Below the pieces are notes generated by a model. It ran no database searches and was not told where the DNA came from. It saw only the letters and a list, made by a program, of their open reading frames with translations. From positions 1,580,005-1,644,004 of the forward strand of contig JBCFYV010000012.1 in assembly GCA_039000515.1 (NCBI GenBank): a stretch of DNA of 64,000 bases. The letters run 5' to 3'. Both the position numbers and the translations under genes were made by a program. Source of the stretch: Timema cristinae. Its lineage: Eukaryota; Arthropoda; Insecta; Phasmatodea; Timematidae. Position 1 is the first letter of the stretch, and every line of letters starts with the position of its first letter. Shown here piece by piece: positions 12,982-24,902 of the stretch.

Positions 12982-14081
12982 TAGGGATGGGTTGTGAAAT
13001 CACAACCTGCTCCTCTGACGTCACATACACAACTGTTCTGACAGATGAACGGAGCTGTTCCTTTCTATCACTGGTCCACGGATCAAATTCACGCTGTAAC
13101 AGCTCTGGAGTAAACTTGTTCCTCGTATCTCTGTCACAGGCAGCGCTGGAACAGGTCTAAAGTTACTTGCTCCTCGTCTCTGTCATAGACAGCGCTGTAA
13201 CATGTCCGGGGCTACCGTGTTCCTTTATGCTCCGGAAATATTTTTTGGAGCAATCGTACAGTAGAAAGGAAGTAGATACTTTGTGTTCTTGTTAGAGCAC
13301 TGAGATCAGGTCCGGCGCAACCTTACTTATCCTTTATATAGGCCTAGCTTAGAGATGGTTTGGAGAGTCACAAATGAGTGTTGAAGGGAAAGCTTTCGTA
13401 GTACAAAACATTATTTCCACAATGCAAGCACAGAATGAAATGTATTTTCACAATAAATTGTTAAGGGACCCACTTGGTGGTAAAATAATTTAAGGCAAGG
13501 GTCAGCAATCTACTGACTGACTGATTTTATCTAGCCCACAAAGTATTTAGCAAACAAACAATTTGTTAAAAAAATGGACTTAATATCTAATTCTAATTGG
13601 GAAAATGTAAAATTGAACTTTTTTTTGCTCTACTTTTTTTTTTCTTTACTTCTTTTAAATTAGCCAAACATTTTTTAAATCAATAAAGCCCATAAAATTG
13701 AAAAGGTTGCAAACGTTCTGGTCTTTGGCTTCACTCTCGCACTCGAATGGGACTGCCGATGACAATGAGGTTGAGGTTTGATTCCGGTTGGGTGCACCTA
13801 GGGTGATTTTTCCTTAACGTTTTCAACTCTCATTCCAAACAAATGGGGGTGCATTTTCTCAAGAATCAACCATCTTCATCCCTAACACATTGGCGTAATT
13901 GACATAAATGCATAAAACCCGAACGGCTAGTAGACGCAGGGCTAAAAAAAACTAGGCTGGGAGTATGTACGAAATAACTGTCACTGTGACAACAAGGAGC
14001 AGGTGTAAGGAACAGGTCGAGTGGTGGAGCAGTAACAGATTGATCCTGCTCCACTAAAGGAGCAGTTTTTCCCATCCCCTA
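12982..14081. mobile_element. Non-autonomous hAT element, ~1.1 kb, with 8-bp target duplication
   Basis: The left end is TAGGGATGGG and the right end, read from the other strand, is TAGGGGATGGG; both are followed after a short gap by a CTGCTCC block. The flanks are gtgtgatc (12,974-12,981) and gtgtgatt (14,082-14,089), an 8-bp duplication with one difference, as hAT elements make. The interior has no transposase. It holds degenerate tandem motifs (cagcgctg, ctcgt, ctctgtca) at 13,060-13,215 and a SINE at about 13,735-13,960. It is inserted in the older hAT remnant. Confidence 0.75.
13735..13960 (+). repeat. tRNA-derived SINE (type B)
   Basis: There is a B-box-like gaggtttgattcc near 13,768, the family middle block (tttttccttaacg to cattccaaacaaatg) and the shared tail cattggcgtaattgac then CCCGAACGGCTAGTAGACGC, followed by an A run. 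The same architecture occurs at 19,445-19,680 and, inverted, at 36,045-36,235. The A box is worn. It is nested in the 1.1-kb hAT element. Confidence 0.65.
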
Positions 14082-14089
14082 GTGTGATT

Positions 14090-15099
14090 GTGTATTATCA
14101 GGTCTTCTGTTTCATTTCCATTCCTCTATGCCACAGTTGCACATGTGCATTGTATGGGCTCTTGTTAGACATTATTTCATTGAGAAATTGATTTTCATTT
14201 TAATTATCAATATTTATAAAAGTTGATGCTCATACTTTAAAAATTAGAATAATATTTCTAGCAATCAATATGAAATAGTAAGTGCTTTTTATAATATAAA
14301 TGTGGTAAGTCTGTTAAAATATGTATTTCAATAAATAAGACTAAATTTGATTTTGAACAAGTTAACCAACATAATTCTATAACTAAATAGTAACTAAACT
14401 AGAGCTAGTTTTGTAGATAAACGCATTAATTAATACGAGTTTTTAAATGCTTAAGTTTGAAAACAGTTTAATATAAGGTATTCTTGATATTACGTTTTTA
14501 ATTTGACATAAATTATTTAATTTATAAAGGGACCAGGCAAAATAGTAAGATGAATTATTCAATTATTTAGTAATCTTCTTAGCTATTTTATTTTCATTGC
14601 ATTTTCGTGGCAATACAAGTAAATAACTTCAATCAAAGTATGATTCAAAATGGACGACAATATTGAATAAATTTAACAGTTTAAAGTGGTTTTAGAGCTC
14701 TATTAGTTATTAATGTGAAAATTAAAATTGATTTTTAACAATTTGTTAATTAAACAAATGATTTATAATTTTAAATGCTGATATTATTCTCAATTAAATA
14801 GACTATGCTTACTATTGCATTTTAAAAATTGAATATTAAGTGCATCAAATAGAAGCACGAAAATGACGAGCCTAAAAAACTTTTCGATCTTAATCGTGAG
14901 CTTAATCGACAAGCTTGAGTACAAGTTTTGAAATATGAGTACTCGCAGAGCCCTATTTGAAAGTAAATCTCAAAAGTGATGATTCTAAATTGTTACATAA
15001 TCTGGCATTCAGCACATTATATAACTGGATACTTAAAACAATTTTAATATCAAATTACACGGGACAAACTAAGCTACTCACTGTTATTATTGATATTTT
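14090..15099. other. AT-rich spacer inside the hAT remnant, no gene seen
   Basis: About 1 kb of strongly AT-rich sequence between the two halves of the hAT transposase remnant. No convincing coding frame, RNA gene or repeat boundary is visible. Confidence 0.5.
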
Positions 15100-15560
15100 A
15101 ATTCATTTCAGAGGAAACTTCAGCTTTGGGAAACTAAGGTCAGTGTAGGAATCTTGCTTTTTTCCCACTTTAAAAGCTTCAACTAAAGAAGAAAAAAATC
15201 AACTTGCTTGAATTTTCTGCGAAAATATTTATGTTAAAAGAGGATTTTCAACAAGCAGTTTGAATGTTTCAAAGGCATGGAAAATATTTTAAATATATTC
15301 AAGTTTCCATTTTTCCTATAATTCTGACAACGCACTTGAAGAACTTCAGCTTAAATTAATAGACTTTCAATGTGATTCTTTCCTAAAACAAAAATTATAC
15401 ATCCATATGCTAGCCCTGTGGGTTCTCTCTAAGTTCGGAACAACATAATCATATGAACAATTGTTTTCAAGAATAATCATCTAAAATCTTTTGAAAGGAA
15501 TAGGTTAATTGGCATTTACTTATGCTCACTTTTAAAAGTAGCGTGTTCAAAGGACATTCC
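15100..15560 (+). pseudogene. Decayed hAT transposase, C-terminal part
   Basis: Fragments read FQRKLQLWE near 15,108, a FNKQFECF-like piece near 15,255, then ALEELQLKLIDFQCDSFLKQK at 15,330-15,395 (shown here as separate motifs LEELQLKLIDFQCDS and FLKQK) and VLSKFGTT with YEQLFSRI near 15,430-15,470. In hAT transposases the ELIDLQCD and FGSTYLCEQ blocks mark the C-terminal dimerisation region. Stops lie between the blocks. With 11,530-12,215 it makes one old element of about 4 kb, enlarged by later insertions. Confidence 0.65.
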
Positions 15561-17821
15561 AAATATCAACTAGCTAGTGACAGAAAAGCAAGCACAAACG
15601 AGTTTGACACCCTTCTTCAAGGGCTGGTCATATATCTGCAATTAACCTTCAAAATCGGAACATTACTCTTTATTACTTGGCTCTTCTTAGCTTGTGTGTC
15701 ACAGCAAACCAAGACTTGTCTTTCTGACACTTTGAACCTAAAGTACAAATGTACTGCAATATTTATTTTAATTATATGTACTTATTGGTAACTTCTCACA
15801 ATACTTGAATTAAGAGACATTTAATAAAAATAAATATGACATTTTTAAGGTTATTTAATTAAAATTGTTGCTAAAAGAATAATGTTATCAAAGAGACATT
15901 GTACCATCATTTGCCTTGAAAGAATTAAAATATACCTTTGTGAAAAAAGACACGCCGAGTGCAAATGACTTACTTAAATCTTAAGTTCTGACCTTGTTGT
16001 TTGGAGTCAAAACCACCACCACCACCAACAACAACAAACAAACAAACAAACCTTCATGGTTCCAGTTCTTTTATTCCAATCACAATCATTTTAAACAAAA
16101 TATAATTGGTGTTTAGTTATTTTCATTCTACTTGTCATGTACACCATAATATGATTGCTGTACAATGATTTTGTATTTAACATATGCAAAAGTAACTTTT
16201 TTATATGTCCTACAAACAACGCAATTGTTCTGCCATGTTGACAGCAAACCATTTTACTCTATATACTTTAAACTTAACATTTTACCAAGATTACTCTCTA
16301 GATTTGGTGTTGTGAATCTGTAACGAGTTACAAGTTAAAGCTATTTCAAATGGGGCAACACTCACCAAACCCCTTGATGAACTCCAACCAAGAGCACGTG
16401 CTCTGACCTCCGCTCTGCAACGCTCTACACAACAGACTAAGTGGAACTTTCGATTGACTGACTGCTCGGGAATCAACCCACGCCTGGCCGGAAACAAAAG
16501 AATGAGGTTCCGCGTGGCAAAACAAAGTTACTAGTTCCGCCGTTGGAACCGTCTAGAACAATATACCTGTTGCCAGGTCCTTCTTCTCTTGTTGTATTTG
16601 TTCTTTCGACTTACCCCCTCCATCCCTTGCCCCTTCTCTCTGTGAATACAATTATGGGTATTTTATTGGACGTTGGTTTTCAATGGTCACTCATACCACC
16701 GACGCGACTTAGAGGCCGAAATATTTTTATTTAATATTTAAAATTCGTTTTCGGCGTAATGGGGGGATTTCTTATCAAAATTATTGTTTGGGGCTTAAAC
16801 TCATTTAAACTTTAACTATGAAATGTTTCACACAGTTCATTGCAAATGTGGTCGCCTTTCTGTCTCCTTATGCGAGGTTTAATTCAATTAGTCTGTGCAA
16901 TTTCACTATAATTATATATGTTTAAGTTACATATATTTAATTTAATTTTCACGCTGTGGCAGACTTTGCGTCTCGGGCTTACCACCCGTCCTTTCTTGAT
17001 ACCATTAGCATATGTATTGTGTATGTGACTATCAGCTTCGCTGTTCTAACTCAGAGCACAGGGCACTAGTAGGTTAGTTTTGGGACTGGGTCCAAAGATA
17101 GATTCTTTGTATTGTTACTGTTCTACATTATGTTGATTTCTTTTGGTTTGAAGGTGCATATTTATTTAATTTCATGTAGTGATTACCTAAGTGATACGTT
17201 TGTTGGAGTTATGAAGAAGTATAGTTTTATGCACTTATTACACAAGTTAAAGGAACTATAAACTTTGTGCTTTTATGGAGGGCTATGTAAATATAAAATT
17301 TATCATGATTAATGATCATGTTTATTATGTTTTGCTTGAAGGCGCGTGATAGGGTAACTTCCCATGCTAATGTTAATATGTAGAAACATTTGTTAGGAGT
17401 TTCTCTCTAAACGCGTGGAATATACAAACCTTATCCATAGACCTCAATGATGACTATCAATGTTAGTGTTGTACTGACAACCAGCTTAGTAATTATATAT
17501 ATTATATATATATATTAATATATATATATATTATATATTTTCAGGTATTGTAAAGTTTATAAATTCCATTATCTAAATGGAGTTTTTTCTTTATCTGAGA
17601 GGATAAGCGCTTAACGCGATGTTATTTTATTTTTGTTCTAATTATGTATTTACCTTTTTGATTGTTCTATATAAAATAAACAAACATTTTATTGTCACGT
17701 AAACTTCTTGACTGATTTTCCCGTCACGCTTCCTAATATTTTTACAAGAGGTTTACAAATCTATTTATTTACATAAGAATAATTGGTACTACTACTAAAC
17801 CATTTCTATTGTAACTTTCAG
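15561..17821. other. Presumed intron or intergenic DNA upstream of ATG2 exon 1
   Basis: AT-rich, with no supported gene. It has a CAA/CAAA-rich microsatellite near 16,013-16,051, an (AT)n tract at about 17,495-17,540, and a polypyrimidine-poor but acceptable splice acceptor ending TTTCAG at 17,821. Earlier ATG2 exons must lie upstream, because the first exon seen starts inside a codon, but none is recognised here. Confidence 0.55.
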
Positions 17822-18378
17822 GCCTTTACACCTTCCTTTGAAGTCGATGATCACCGTGGGAACTTTCAGTGTATCAAGTAACATAGCTGCACAGACAAAT
17901 TCTTCAACTCTGCGTTTCATAGCGGAAGATGCTGCGCTTTTCATTACAGACAAGATTGGAGCCAAGTATCAGTCTTATCCTGTAGACCTCCGCAAAGACT
18001 ATGTTTGTGTCGTGGATCTGGGTCTGTTTGAGTTATCTTTGAGGCTTTGCGACAAAACTAGTGGACAGAACAGTGACAGTCCTAGAGTGGATTTGCGAGC
18101 ATCAAATAACGTTCTTCATGTACACACATGTTCAGACTCTGCCAAAGCTCTGACAGAACTGTTGATATACTTTTCAATGGACGGTGATATGCTGCAGTCA
18201 GACTCCCAATGCTCACATTCCAAGTGTGACCAGATTCTTGTAAATACTGGTAATATACCAGTGGACGACAATCAGAATGATAGCAACAACTTGTCCAAGT
18301 CACAAGTGGACCATGTCCACCACCTCATGGAAGAAGCTATGAAGGACACTCATGGAACTCACCAGGGAGAGAAATCGG
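17822..18378 (+). CDS. ATG2: ATG2 (autophagy-related protein 2), internal exon 1 of 5 seen
   Basis: ATG2 is a rod-shaped lipid-transfer protein that moves phospholipid from the ER to the growing autophagosome membrane, working with WIPI proteins and ATG9. The exon is open from the acceptor TTTCAG (17,821) to a GT donor at 18,379 and encodes about 185 residues. The blocks SMITVGTFSVSSN and LRFIAEDAALFITDK match ATG2 of animals as I know the family. It starts with one leftover base of a split codon, so coding exons precede it. It ends one base into a codon; this base plus AG of the next exon gives Glu. The ORF runs 12 bases past the donor into a stop. Ser- and Asn-rich acidic sequence fills the second half. 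Confidence in the family is high; exact edges come from splice sites and phase only. Confidence 0.88.
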
Positions 18379-18917
18379 GTCAGTTTCAATAACATTATAA
18401 AATATTTTCATTCTTTAATTAGTTTACAATCTAAATTGATTACTTTTGGTTTGGACTATTGGTGGTTAAAATTTAAATTCAATATAAATAGTTTAACAAA
18501 AAAACTCTGTGATTTCTTTGTCAAATTTATATAAAAATTTTCTAAAAGTCACTTTTATTTTGTGCTACAAATTCAGATACTTATCAGGATATCTACAACT
18601 TGTATTAATTGACCTAAGGGTACAATGTGATTAGTATGAACCAATGTACTGGTATTCAAGTAGATGGTTTACCACATGAAAATAACATCCCAGTGCAATT
18701 AACTACACTCACTGATAAGCAAACTAGTGCTTTGATATTACTGCGCATCTTCTCCTGTCAAGCTTAGGAACAGCTCACTCATATTATTAATATTGTGATA
18801 TATTGATCCACTACTCTATAGTTTGCTTATTCTCATCTATCAATTTGTTTTATTGGTTTGATATTTTTTATTTTTTCATTAAATTATTAATTAGTTTCAT
18901 CCATGTATTTACTGTAG
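18379..18917 (+). other. ATG2 intron (539 bp)
   Basis: Starts GTCAGT and ends TTTACTGTAG. It is AT-rich with stops in all + frames and contains no recognised repeat. It joins two exons whose phases fit (1 base plus 2 bases). Confidence 0.75.
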
Positions 18918-19105
18918 AGAGCTCTACATTTGCCGGTGAGAGGCGCGGGGGGGTGGAAGTTTTCTTCTTCCCAGATGAAAATCACCCCCTCCCTGCAAGA
19001 CTGCTCGGGGACTCAGAGATGAACCGCCCTATTGAAGATGATGATGATGATGATTGGGAGGACGATTTCTGTATTCTAGAAAAGGAGGCAGGATCAGGAA
19101 TAATG
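18918..19105 (+). CDS. ATG2: ATG2, exon 2 of 5 seen
   Basis: Encodes about 63 residues in frame with the previous exon. It includes GGVEVFFFPDE, a run of six Asp followed by WEDDFCILE, and the end GSGIM. An acidic stretch followed by FCIL and GSGI is a family feature of ATG2 just before its CAD region. The exon ends on a codon boundary at a GTAAAT donor (19,106). The Asp run is coded by a GAT repeat and could vary in length. The next exon is 16.3 kb away at 35,399 and begins on a codon boundary, as required. Confidence 0.87.
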
Positions 19106-19444
19106 GTAAATTTCTTTCATTACAAAACAATTTGGAAGTGAAAATACAAACTGAACCTACTTTTAACTAAACTCTTGGGAGCATTTGCTTGTTTAAACCA
19201 ATACTTTGTAAATAGTAATTCTAAAATATATTTTAAAACTTTTATAGGACACTTTTTAACCCTCACCATCATCAGACACAGTTTATCAAAATAGAACCCT
19301 TTTAACTAGGGCTGTCAAACTCTATTCCTCAATACCCTCGATTCTTACTGGTATCGAAAGAATCGAGAATTGGTAATAATATTACGATTCTCGCTACTTC
19401 GATTATTAGCTCTCAATAAAACTGGCAACATTTAGAATAAATGA

Positions 19445-19680
19445 CCCACCTTGGTGGCATAGTTGGCTAACGCGCTTGTCGTGTTGAGCTCAACTGCTGA
19501 GGACGGGGAGATCGAGGTTCGAATCTCGGTCGGGTGAACTGGGGGTGGTTTTTCCTAATTGGTTTTCCACTCTCCCTCCACGCAAATGCGGGTTCATTGC
19601 TTCTATTTCAACCTTCCCAATTCCTAATCCATTAGCATAATTAGTACTTAAAGCGTATAACCCGAACGGGTAAATATTAT
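19445..19680 (+). repeat. tRNA-derived SINE (type B), full length, with target duplication
   Basis: The head has an A-box-like tagttggctaacgcgc and a B-box gaggttcgaatctc, then a middle block (ggtggtttttcctaat, ccactctccctcc) and the shared tail catta gcataatta, CCCGAACGGGTAA. It is flanked by imperfect direct repeats aacatttagaataaatga (19,427-19,444) and aacattcagaataggtga (19,681-19,698), 15 of 18 identical, which mark the insertion. It lies in ATG2 intron sequence, sense to the gene. Confidence 0.8.
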
Positions 19681-19698
19681 AACATTCAGAATAGGTGA

Positions 19699-20879
19699 TA
19701 TTTAGCCGGCAAATTGTAAATATAATACGAACCTAACATTTTGAGGTGATCTACATGAAAAATAAATAGTCTAGAATATATTACGACCTGACATTATGAC
19801 ACTAACAAGAGGTAAAAAAATTAACAACGTATATATATTTAAAAAAAAAAGTAATACTTAAGTGAAACTGTCCAAATACATAAATTGATTCTAAACAAAC
19901 AATCATTATATACCGGTAATACATAAACTAGGGATGACAATTTTCCATAATATATCAATATATATCATTAATTGATATATCACAACGTGTATATAAATAG
20001 CTACAATATTCCTATCACATCAAAATGGCTGCTCTCCTGCAATTATATTCTTTGTCACTTTTTTCAATTTTGAATGTTTTATTTAGCTTTTTCATTAAGG
20101 CAAGTTTAATAAAAATATAACAAAAATCAATGTAGTTAATAAAAATAAATCAAAAAACTGTTATATTTATTTTAATTCACTAGATTATTGATATAGCGTT
20201 GTGAAAACTTCATCACTAATTTCTGATGAGCTAATGTGCGTAGGATCAGTTATGGCATACTGACGACTTAAAATTTTTGTAGCGTGTGAAATATGTTCTT
20301 CTTTCCGTCATAAAATCTGCAATTTATTGTATTAAATTTTGAGTTTATTTGAATTATTGGTTTTGATTTTCAATTTTGAAGAGTTTTAGTGTGTTTAATA
20401 AATATCTAGGCATATAAGATTAATGAGATTAACGTTTCAAACCACATGTGTTGTAATGATCGATTCCAAATTTTGCATTGAGGGGGAAGTTGGGTATCAG
20501 ACACATCTGATTTTCTATACAATAATGCTTGGAAATATGATGAAAAAAGTAATGTTCAAGAATCAGAATCGAGAAAAATTGATATCGTACAATCTCTACT
20601 TTTAACCCATCTTAAATACAAATACAAGCTTCATGCATTCATAATGCTACATTACATAACCAACTAGTTTCCACTAATTCAATAAAAATTGGTTTTACGA
20701 TCATGCCTGCCATTAATCATAGTTTATGTTTGCAAATAATAGTTATTTGTGCAGTAAAATTGACTAATTTAAAGTTTGAATCTTGAAGAATACATTAAAA
20801 ATGTTTATCATTCATTCATATTTAAAATCTTAAGAGCTTACAACATAAAAGTAATTAAAATTTTATGTTTAAAATAGTA
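19699..20879. other. AT-rich intron sequence, no gene seen
   Basis: ATG2 intron DNA. A TAGGGATGACAA hAT-like end sits at about 19,930, but no matching end was found. A similar TAGGGCTGTCAAAC start occurs at about 19,307, before the SINE. Short open frames here have no recognisable domain. Confidence 0.45.
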
Positions 20880-21192
20880 CAAATCCACTATTTTACAAAT
20901 CCCAATCGTCAATCCAAATCTCCACTTTATCTTTAAATCTGTTTTTTATAATCCATTCGTGATAATATTAAAACATTCAGTTAAGTGTTAAATTACTGGT
21001 CTGGGGCCTGGTTGTTGAGCTCATTCCATAACTATAATTGGATTTGAGCCACCAATACGCAGTATTAGAACTCACAAACAAATCACATGAAAATTTCTTT
21101 TTTAATGATTTGAGACTTGAATCCAAACTGTTCTCAAATCCTCAAATCTCTAATATCTTAAAGGATTTGAGTGCTTTGAAGTCCCATTCCTA
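20880..21192 (-). repeat. CTCAAAT-rich interspersed element with hAT-like end (copy 1)
   Basis: Read on the - strand it starts TAGGAATGGGA and runs through many CTCAAAT/ATTTGAG motifs, then a ggtggctcaaatccaatt block and a ccaggccccagaccagtaa block. The same blocks in the same order occur on the + strand at 33,972-34,200. A further half-copy with the same motifs seems to lie at 21,300-21,360. The TAGGRATGGG end recalls hAT elements. No coding capacity. Confidence 0.55.
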
Positions 21193-21727
21193 TTAAAAAA
21201 GTGTTTTTGTACTCTCTGATAAATTTAATACTAAAAAAAATTGCCTTCCTAGAAATGTATTAAAGTTAGAATAGGACCTCGAAACCATTGAATTCTTAAC
21301 CATATTTGAGACTCAAGGATTTGAGAAAATTTCAGATTCAAGACCCAAATCCTTTTAAAAAAAAATCAACATCATTATTTTGGTCATTGGGTGAACTATA
21401 CTATTATTCTAAAGACTGGCCCTCCAGATGGGAGGTTTTTTCCCAAATTCAGCTTCAACATAGGTCGATGAAACTTGTAACTGCAAGGTGAACGACAGTA
21501 ACATGATAAAGATTCCTAGAGCAATGGGATTATCTAATTGAGTATTTGATCAAGTTCATCACTCAAAAGAAGCCAAATAAAATGTCATCTCACAAATATC
21601 AGGCCATAACCAAGTTTCTCAAAGATACAACAACAAAAACTAAGATAAGTTTTATAATATCTAGCCCAAAAGTTTTTACAAATATCACAGGCATACCTTA
21701 TTATTAATTATTATTATTATTATTATT

Positions 21728-21951
21728 TGTTGGGCAGAGTAGTGATCGAAATACACAATATGTATAAACTATTGTTGATACAATTTATAGCACGGTACAG
21801 CGCTTGGCTGAAATGGAACATTGGAACATGACTAACGGTTTATTACTTGAAAAAGCTTTCAAGATTAAATTCATAAGATATCTTTCAATGTTATAGTGAA
21901 CTACAAATGTAAACAAACATAACTTTTGACGGTAATAATTGAACTCCAACA
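21728..21951 (-). repeat. copia LTR (3' LTR of the - strand element)
   Basis: 224 bp, starting TGTTGGGCAGAGTAG and ending CCAACA. It aligns with 29,835-30,027 over its whole length but has about 30 extra bases, mainly one block after aaaaagctttcaag. The length difference means at least one indel after insertion. Confidence 0.88.
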
Positions 21952-21975
21952 CCCCCGCACCCCTCCCACCCTCAA
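21952..21975 (-). promoter_or_regulatory. copia polypurine tract
   Basis: On the - strand this is a purine-rich run (gagggtgggaggggtgcggg) that directly abuts the 3' LTR, the place where plus-strand priming occurs in LTR elements. Confidence 0.7.
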
Positions 21976-22105
21976 TTTTGAGTCCAAAAGGTCAATAGGT
22001 AACAATCAAACACGTAAACCCAATTCGTTGACACACTAGTTGGGTTTGGCTCCAGGAAGAGGTTTTGTCAAGATGTCAGCTACCATATCCTCACTGGATA
22101 GATAA

Positions 22106-23700
22106 TCAAGCCTTAGTGCGTGATCTTGGAGAGCTTGACGAATAAAATGAATATGTTTCGATCTTGAGTGGAAGACAGGGTTTATGTGCCAATTTTCCAG
22201 CTGATTGGTTATCATTGAAAATAATGATGTTTGACAACTCCTTTAAACTAAGTTCTCGTACAAAGATCAGGAAGATTGCTTCCTTCGCAGCTTCGGTGAG
22301 ACTCATATATTCTGCCTCGGTTGAAGATAAAGCAACGATTCTCTGCTTTCTTGAGCACCATGATACTGCCGCTCCGGACAAGGTGAAAGTGTAACTGTAC
22401 AGGACTTTCTGTCAATGTCACAGTGTCCCCAGTCGGCGTCTGCAAAACCGGAAATGCCTTCATCATTCCTGGAGAAAACCAACTTCTTGTCAATGGTTCC
22501 TTGTAGATATCTTAGCACACGCTTGGCAGCTTGCCAGTGAGAGGAGGTGTGACAATTATTATATTGACTCAGCATGTTGACTGCGTAAGCGATGTCGGGA
22601 CGGGTACCGATGGCGATGTACATGAGTGCTCCAATCAACTCTCTGAATGGATATTGCTTTGTTTCTTCTGTGTTAGTGGAGGAAGAATCAAACTTGACCT
22701 CGGTTAGTATCGGTGTCTTCACTGGTTTGCAGACTTTGTTACCGGATTTCAGTTTATGAAGCATGTATTTTGCTTTCCCAACAATGCTGTTGTCATTTTC
22801 AGTCCTAATCATCTTTTGTAGTGCCTCAACAAGCAAGTCCGGCTGTTCCATGAATGTTAGTGTGTCGATGTCACCATTCAGATAGGCCGTTGTAATGTCA
22901 AGCTGTGAGACTTTTAAGTTGAGTTTAGCTGACAATGCCATGAGTAATCAAAATGATTCAATCCTGGCAACTGGAGCAAAAGTGTCCACAAGGTCGATTC
23001 CTGGTCTTTGGGCAAAGCCTCTTGCGATCACCCTGGCCTTCCTTCGAAGTAATGTTCCATCAGGATTAAACTTGTTTCGGAGAACCGCCCTACAGTCGAT
23101 CACTCTATCTTTGGTCGGTCTATCAACAATTTCCCAAGTGTCGTTGACGACCAAGCATCTGATCTCAGAATAGATTGCTTCGAACCATTCCTCGCGATCT
23201 GGCCCCTTCATGGCACTGTCGATGTGAATCTCTGAGGCGTTCATCGCAACTGGGGCATTATGAAACAATCCATATTCCCTGTTACTTTGAACGTTGTTGC
23301 ACTCCATAGTTTCTTGAGATGATGCAGTGAGTGCTTGAATGCCCAGTATCTTTATCATATAGCGGATCATTGTTGAGAGCAAGTTTCTGGTCAGCCCGGT
23401 TGGCTGCAGGCTGGTATATTTTAGTAGGGCGACCCCTTCTTACAGTACGCATTAACTTTGGTCTGCCGGGTCCTCGCTCGACCAGCATGTCGGATTCGGT
23501 GCTTGTGGCACCTTGATGAGCTTGTCGCTCTCCAATGGCGAGCATGGGGTCATCATTCACCTCAAATCCATGAAATGGTTCATCATCTTCCAGAGTGTTC
23601 GGACTGATTTCTACGTCCTTTTGCGAGGACTCTTCTCCATTGAACCCTCCTACTTTATGTTGACAGGATATTTCTTCTTCTTCAAGAAAGTATGCATACG
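22106..23700 (-). pseudogene. copia reverse transcriptase and RNase H, with catalytic core deleted
   Basis: Read from 23,700 downwards: an acidic linker, then IYSEIRCLVVNDTWEIV and LRNKFNPDGTLLRRKARVIARGFAQ (N-terminal RT, in two motifs), DTFAPVARI, LDITTAYLNGDI, then LHKLKSGNKVCKPVKTPI, a tether region RPDIAYAVNMLSQY, and RNase H with RIVALSSTEAEYMSLTEA and NDNQSAGKLA. In copia RT, the LYGLKQ motif is normally followed by more than 100 residues including YVDD before the CKPVKTP motif. Here the two are fused in frame at about 22,740, so the YVDD active site is missing. Frameshifts occur near 22,390 and 22,945. It could not work as a polymerase. Confidence 0.88.
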
Positions 23701-23702
23701 TA

Positions 23703-24235
23703 CACTCTGTCGAGATTGTAAGGTAGCAACTTATTCAATCAGCCAGCGCGGTATGCTATAGCTCCACACATGACTGCAGGATAGTTTGTCTAGCTACGCC
23801 CAAGGCCGGATTTAATGAAAGCCTTAAGTCCTATAATTATTTCTTGCCTGTAGGGAAGGAGTGATGGGGGAGGGGTTATGTCTTTTTGCGATGTCCAAAT
23901 AGTTTGATCAAATAAATTAATTTACTTTTTTGTTCCTTTCATAATAAAACAAATTATTCGTTATATACTTAGCTAATTAATTATGTTTAGTCTCATTAAT
24001 AAATTGGCCTTCTTTTTTTAAGCTGTTAAAGATTTAACCACGCCACGCATTATTTTGGCAGCATTGCTACCCACATTTATTGGTTTTAAATAGTAACATA
24101 AACCCGGTTTCCCCCTTTTCAGAATTTTTATTACTGTGAATAGCTAATTATGAATTTATTAATGATTAATTATTATATTACACATATGTAGTGCAAATAA
24201 TAAATTAAATCTAAAAGATTTATACTTTATATTTA
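23703..24235 (+). repeat. Left terminal inverted repeat of the foldback element
   Basis: It includes caatcagccagcgcggta, tagctacgcccaaggccgg and acccggtttcccccttttc, each found in reverse complement at 27,050-27,562. Small indels such as two extra short inserts near 24,172-24,200 separate the arms. Confidence 0.85.
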
Positions 24236-24762
24236 AGACGCTGAGTTAAAAAAAAACTTATAACTTTAGGGTCCTAATCCTCATTTAAAATTATTTCTAT
24301 TATTTCCGGGTGGACAAAAATAAAGATATTTGATAAAATCTTATCCATTGGACATATTTTAGATATAAAAGGTAATTTATTTGTTTCTTAAAAGTTACTA
24401 TGACTGTATATATAGCTTTGTGGTACCATAGTTCGATTTCATACTTTATTTAATGATACCAAAACGGCCACAATATAACGATTAATTAAGAGATTGATAA
24501 AGGTTTATTAAGATTTACTTTTATTATCATTTTCTAATAAATTAAATGTATAATGTTAACTGTGGTTTGTTTCTGTTGTTTTTTTTACTAAATAAATTCT
24601 GGAAATTCAAACCATAATACTGGTTATATCATCTGCAAGTATTAATAATAATATCAGAGTGGGGAGGTTTAAATGAATGAAAAGCAGGGAGTAATTTTGT
24701 TTTTGGTTTACGAGTTTAAAAACACTTTAAATGTGATATATATATATAGATATATATATATC
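24236..24762. other. AT-rich interior of foldback element, no gene seen
   Basis: No coding frame or RNA gene is visible. An (AT)n tract lies at about 24,736-24,762. Confidence 0.45.
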
Positions 24763-24829
24763 ATTGAACGCCGGACTCCCAGTTTCGATGTCTGACACCT
24801 TACACCTAGGCCACGAGGTCATCTTAAAG
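24763..24829 (-). repeat. Inverted copy of a SINE tRNA-like head
   Basis: It is the reverse complement of the head of the SINE that starts at 24,903: ttgaacgccggactccc through acctaggccacgaggtca. Only the tRNA-like 65 bp are present. With the downstream copy it can fold into a stem of about 65 bp with a loop of about 70 bases. Confidence 0.75.
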
Positions 24830-24902
24830 ACAGTAAAGAACTACCAATAATTTTTTACTTAAGGATATTTACATTCCAAACCTTAAAAAAGCATATATAT
24901 GC

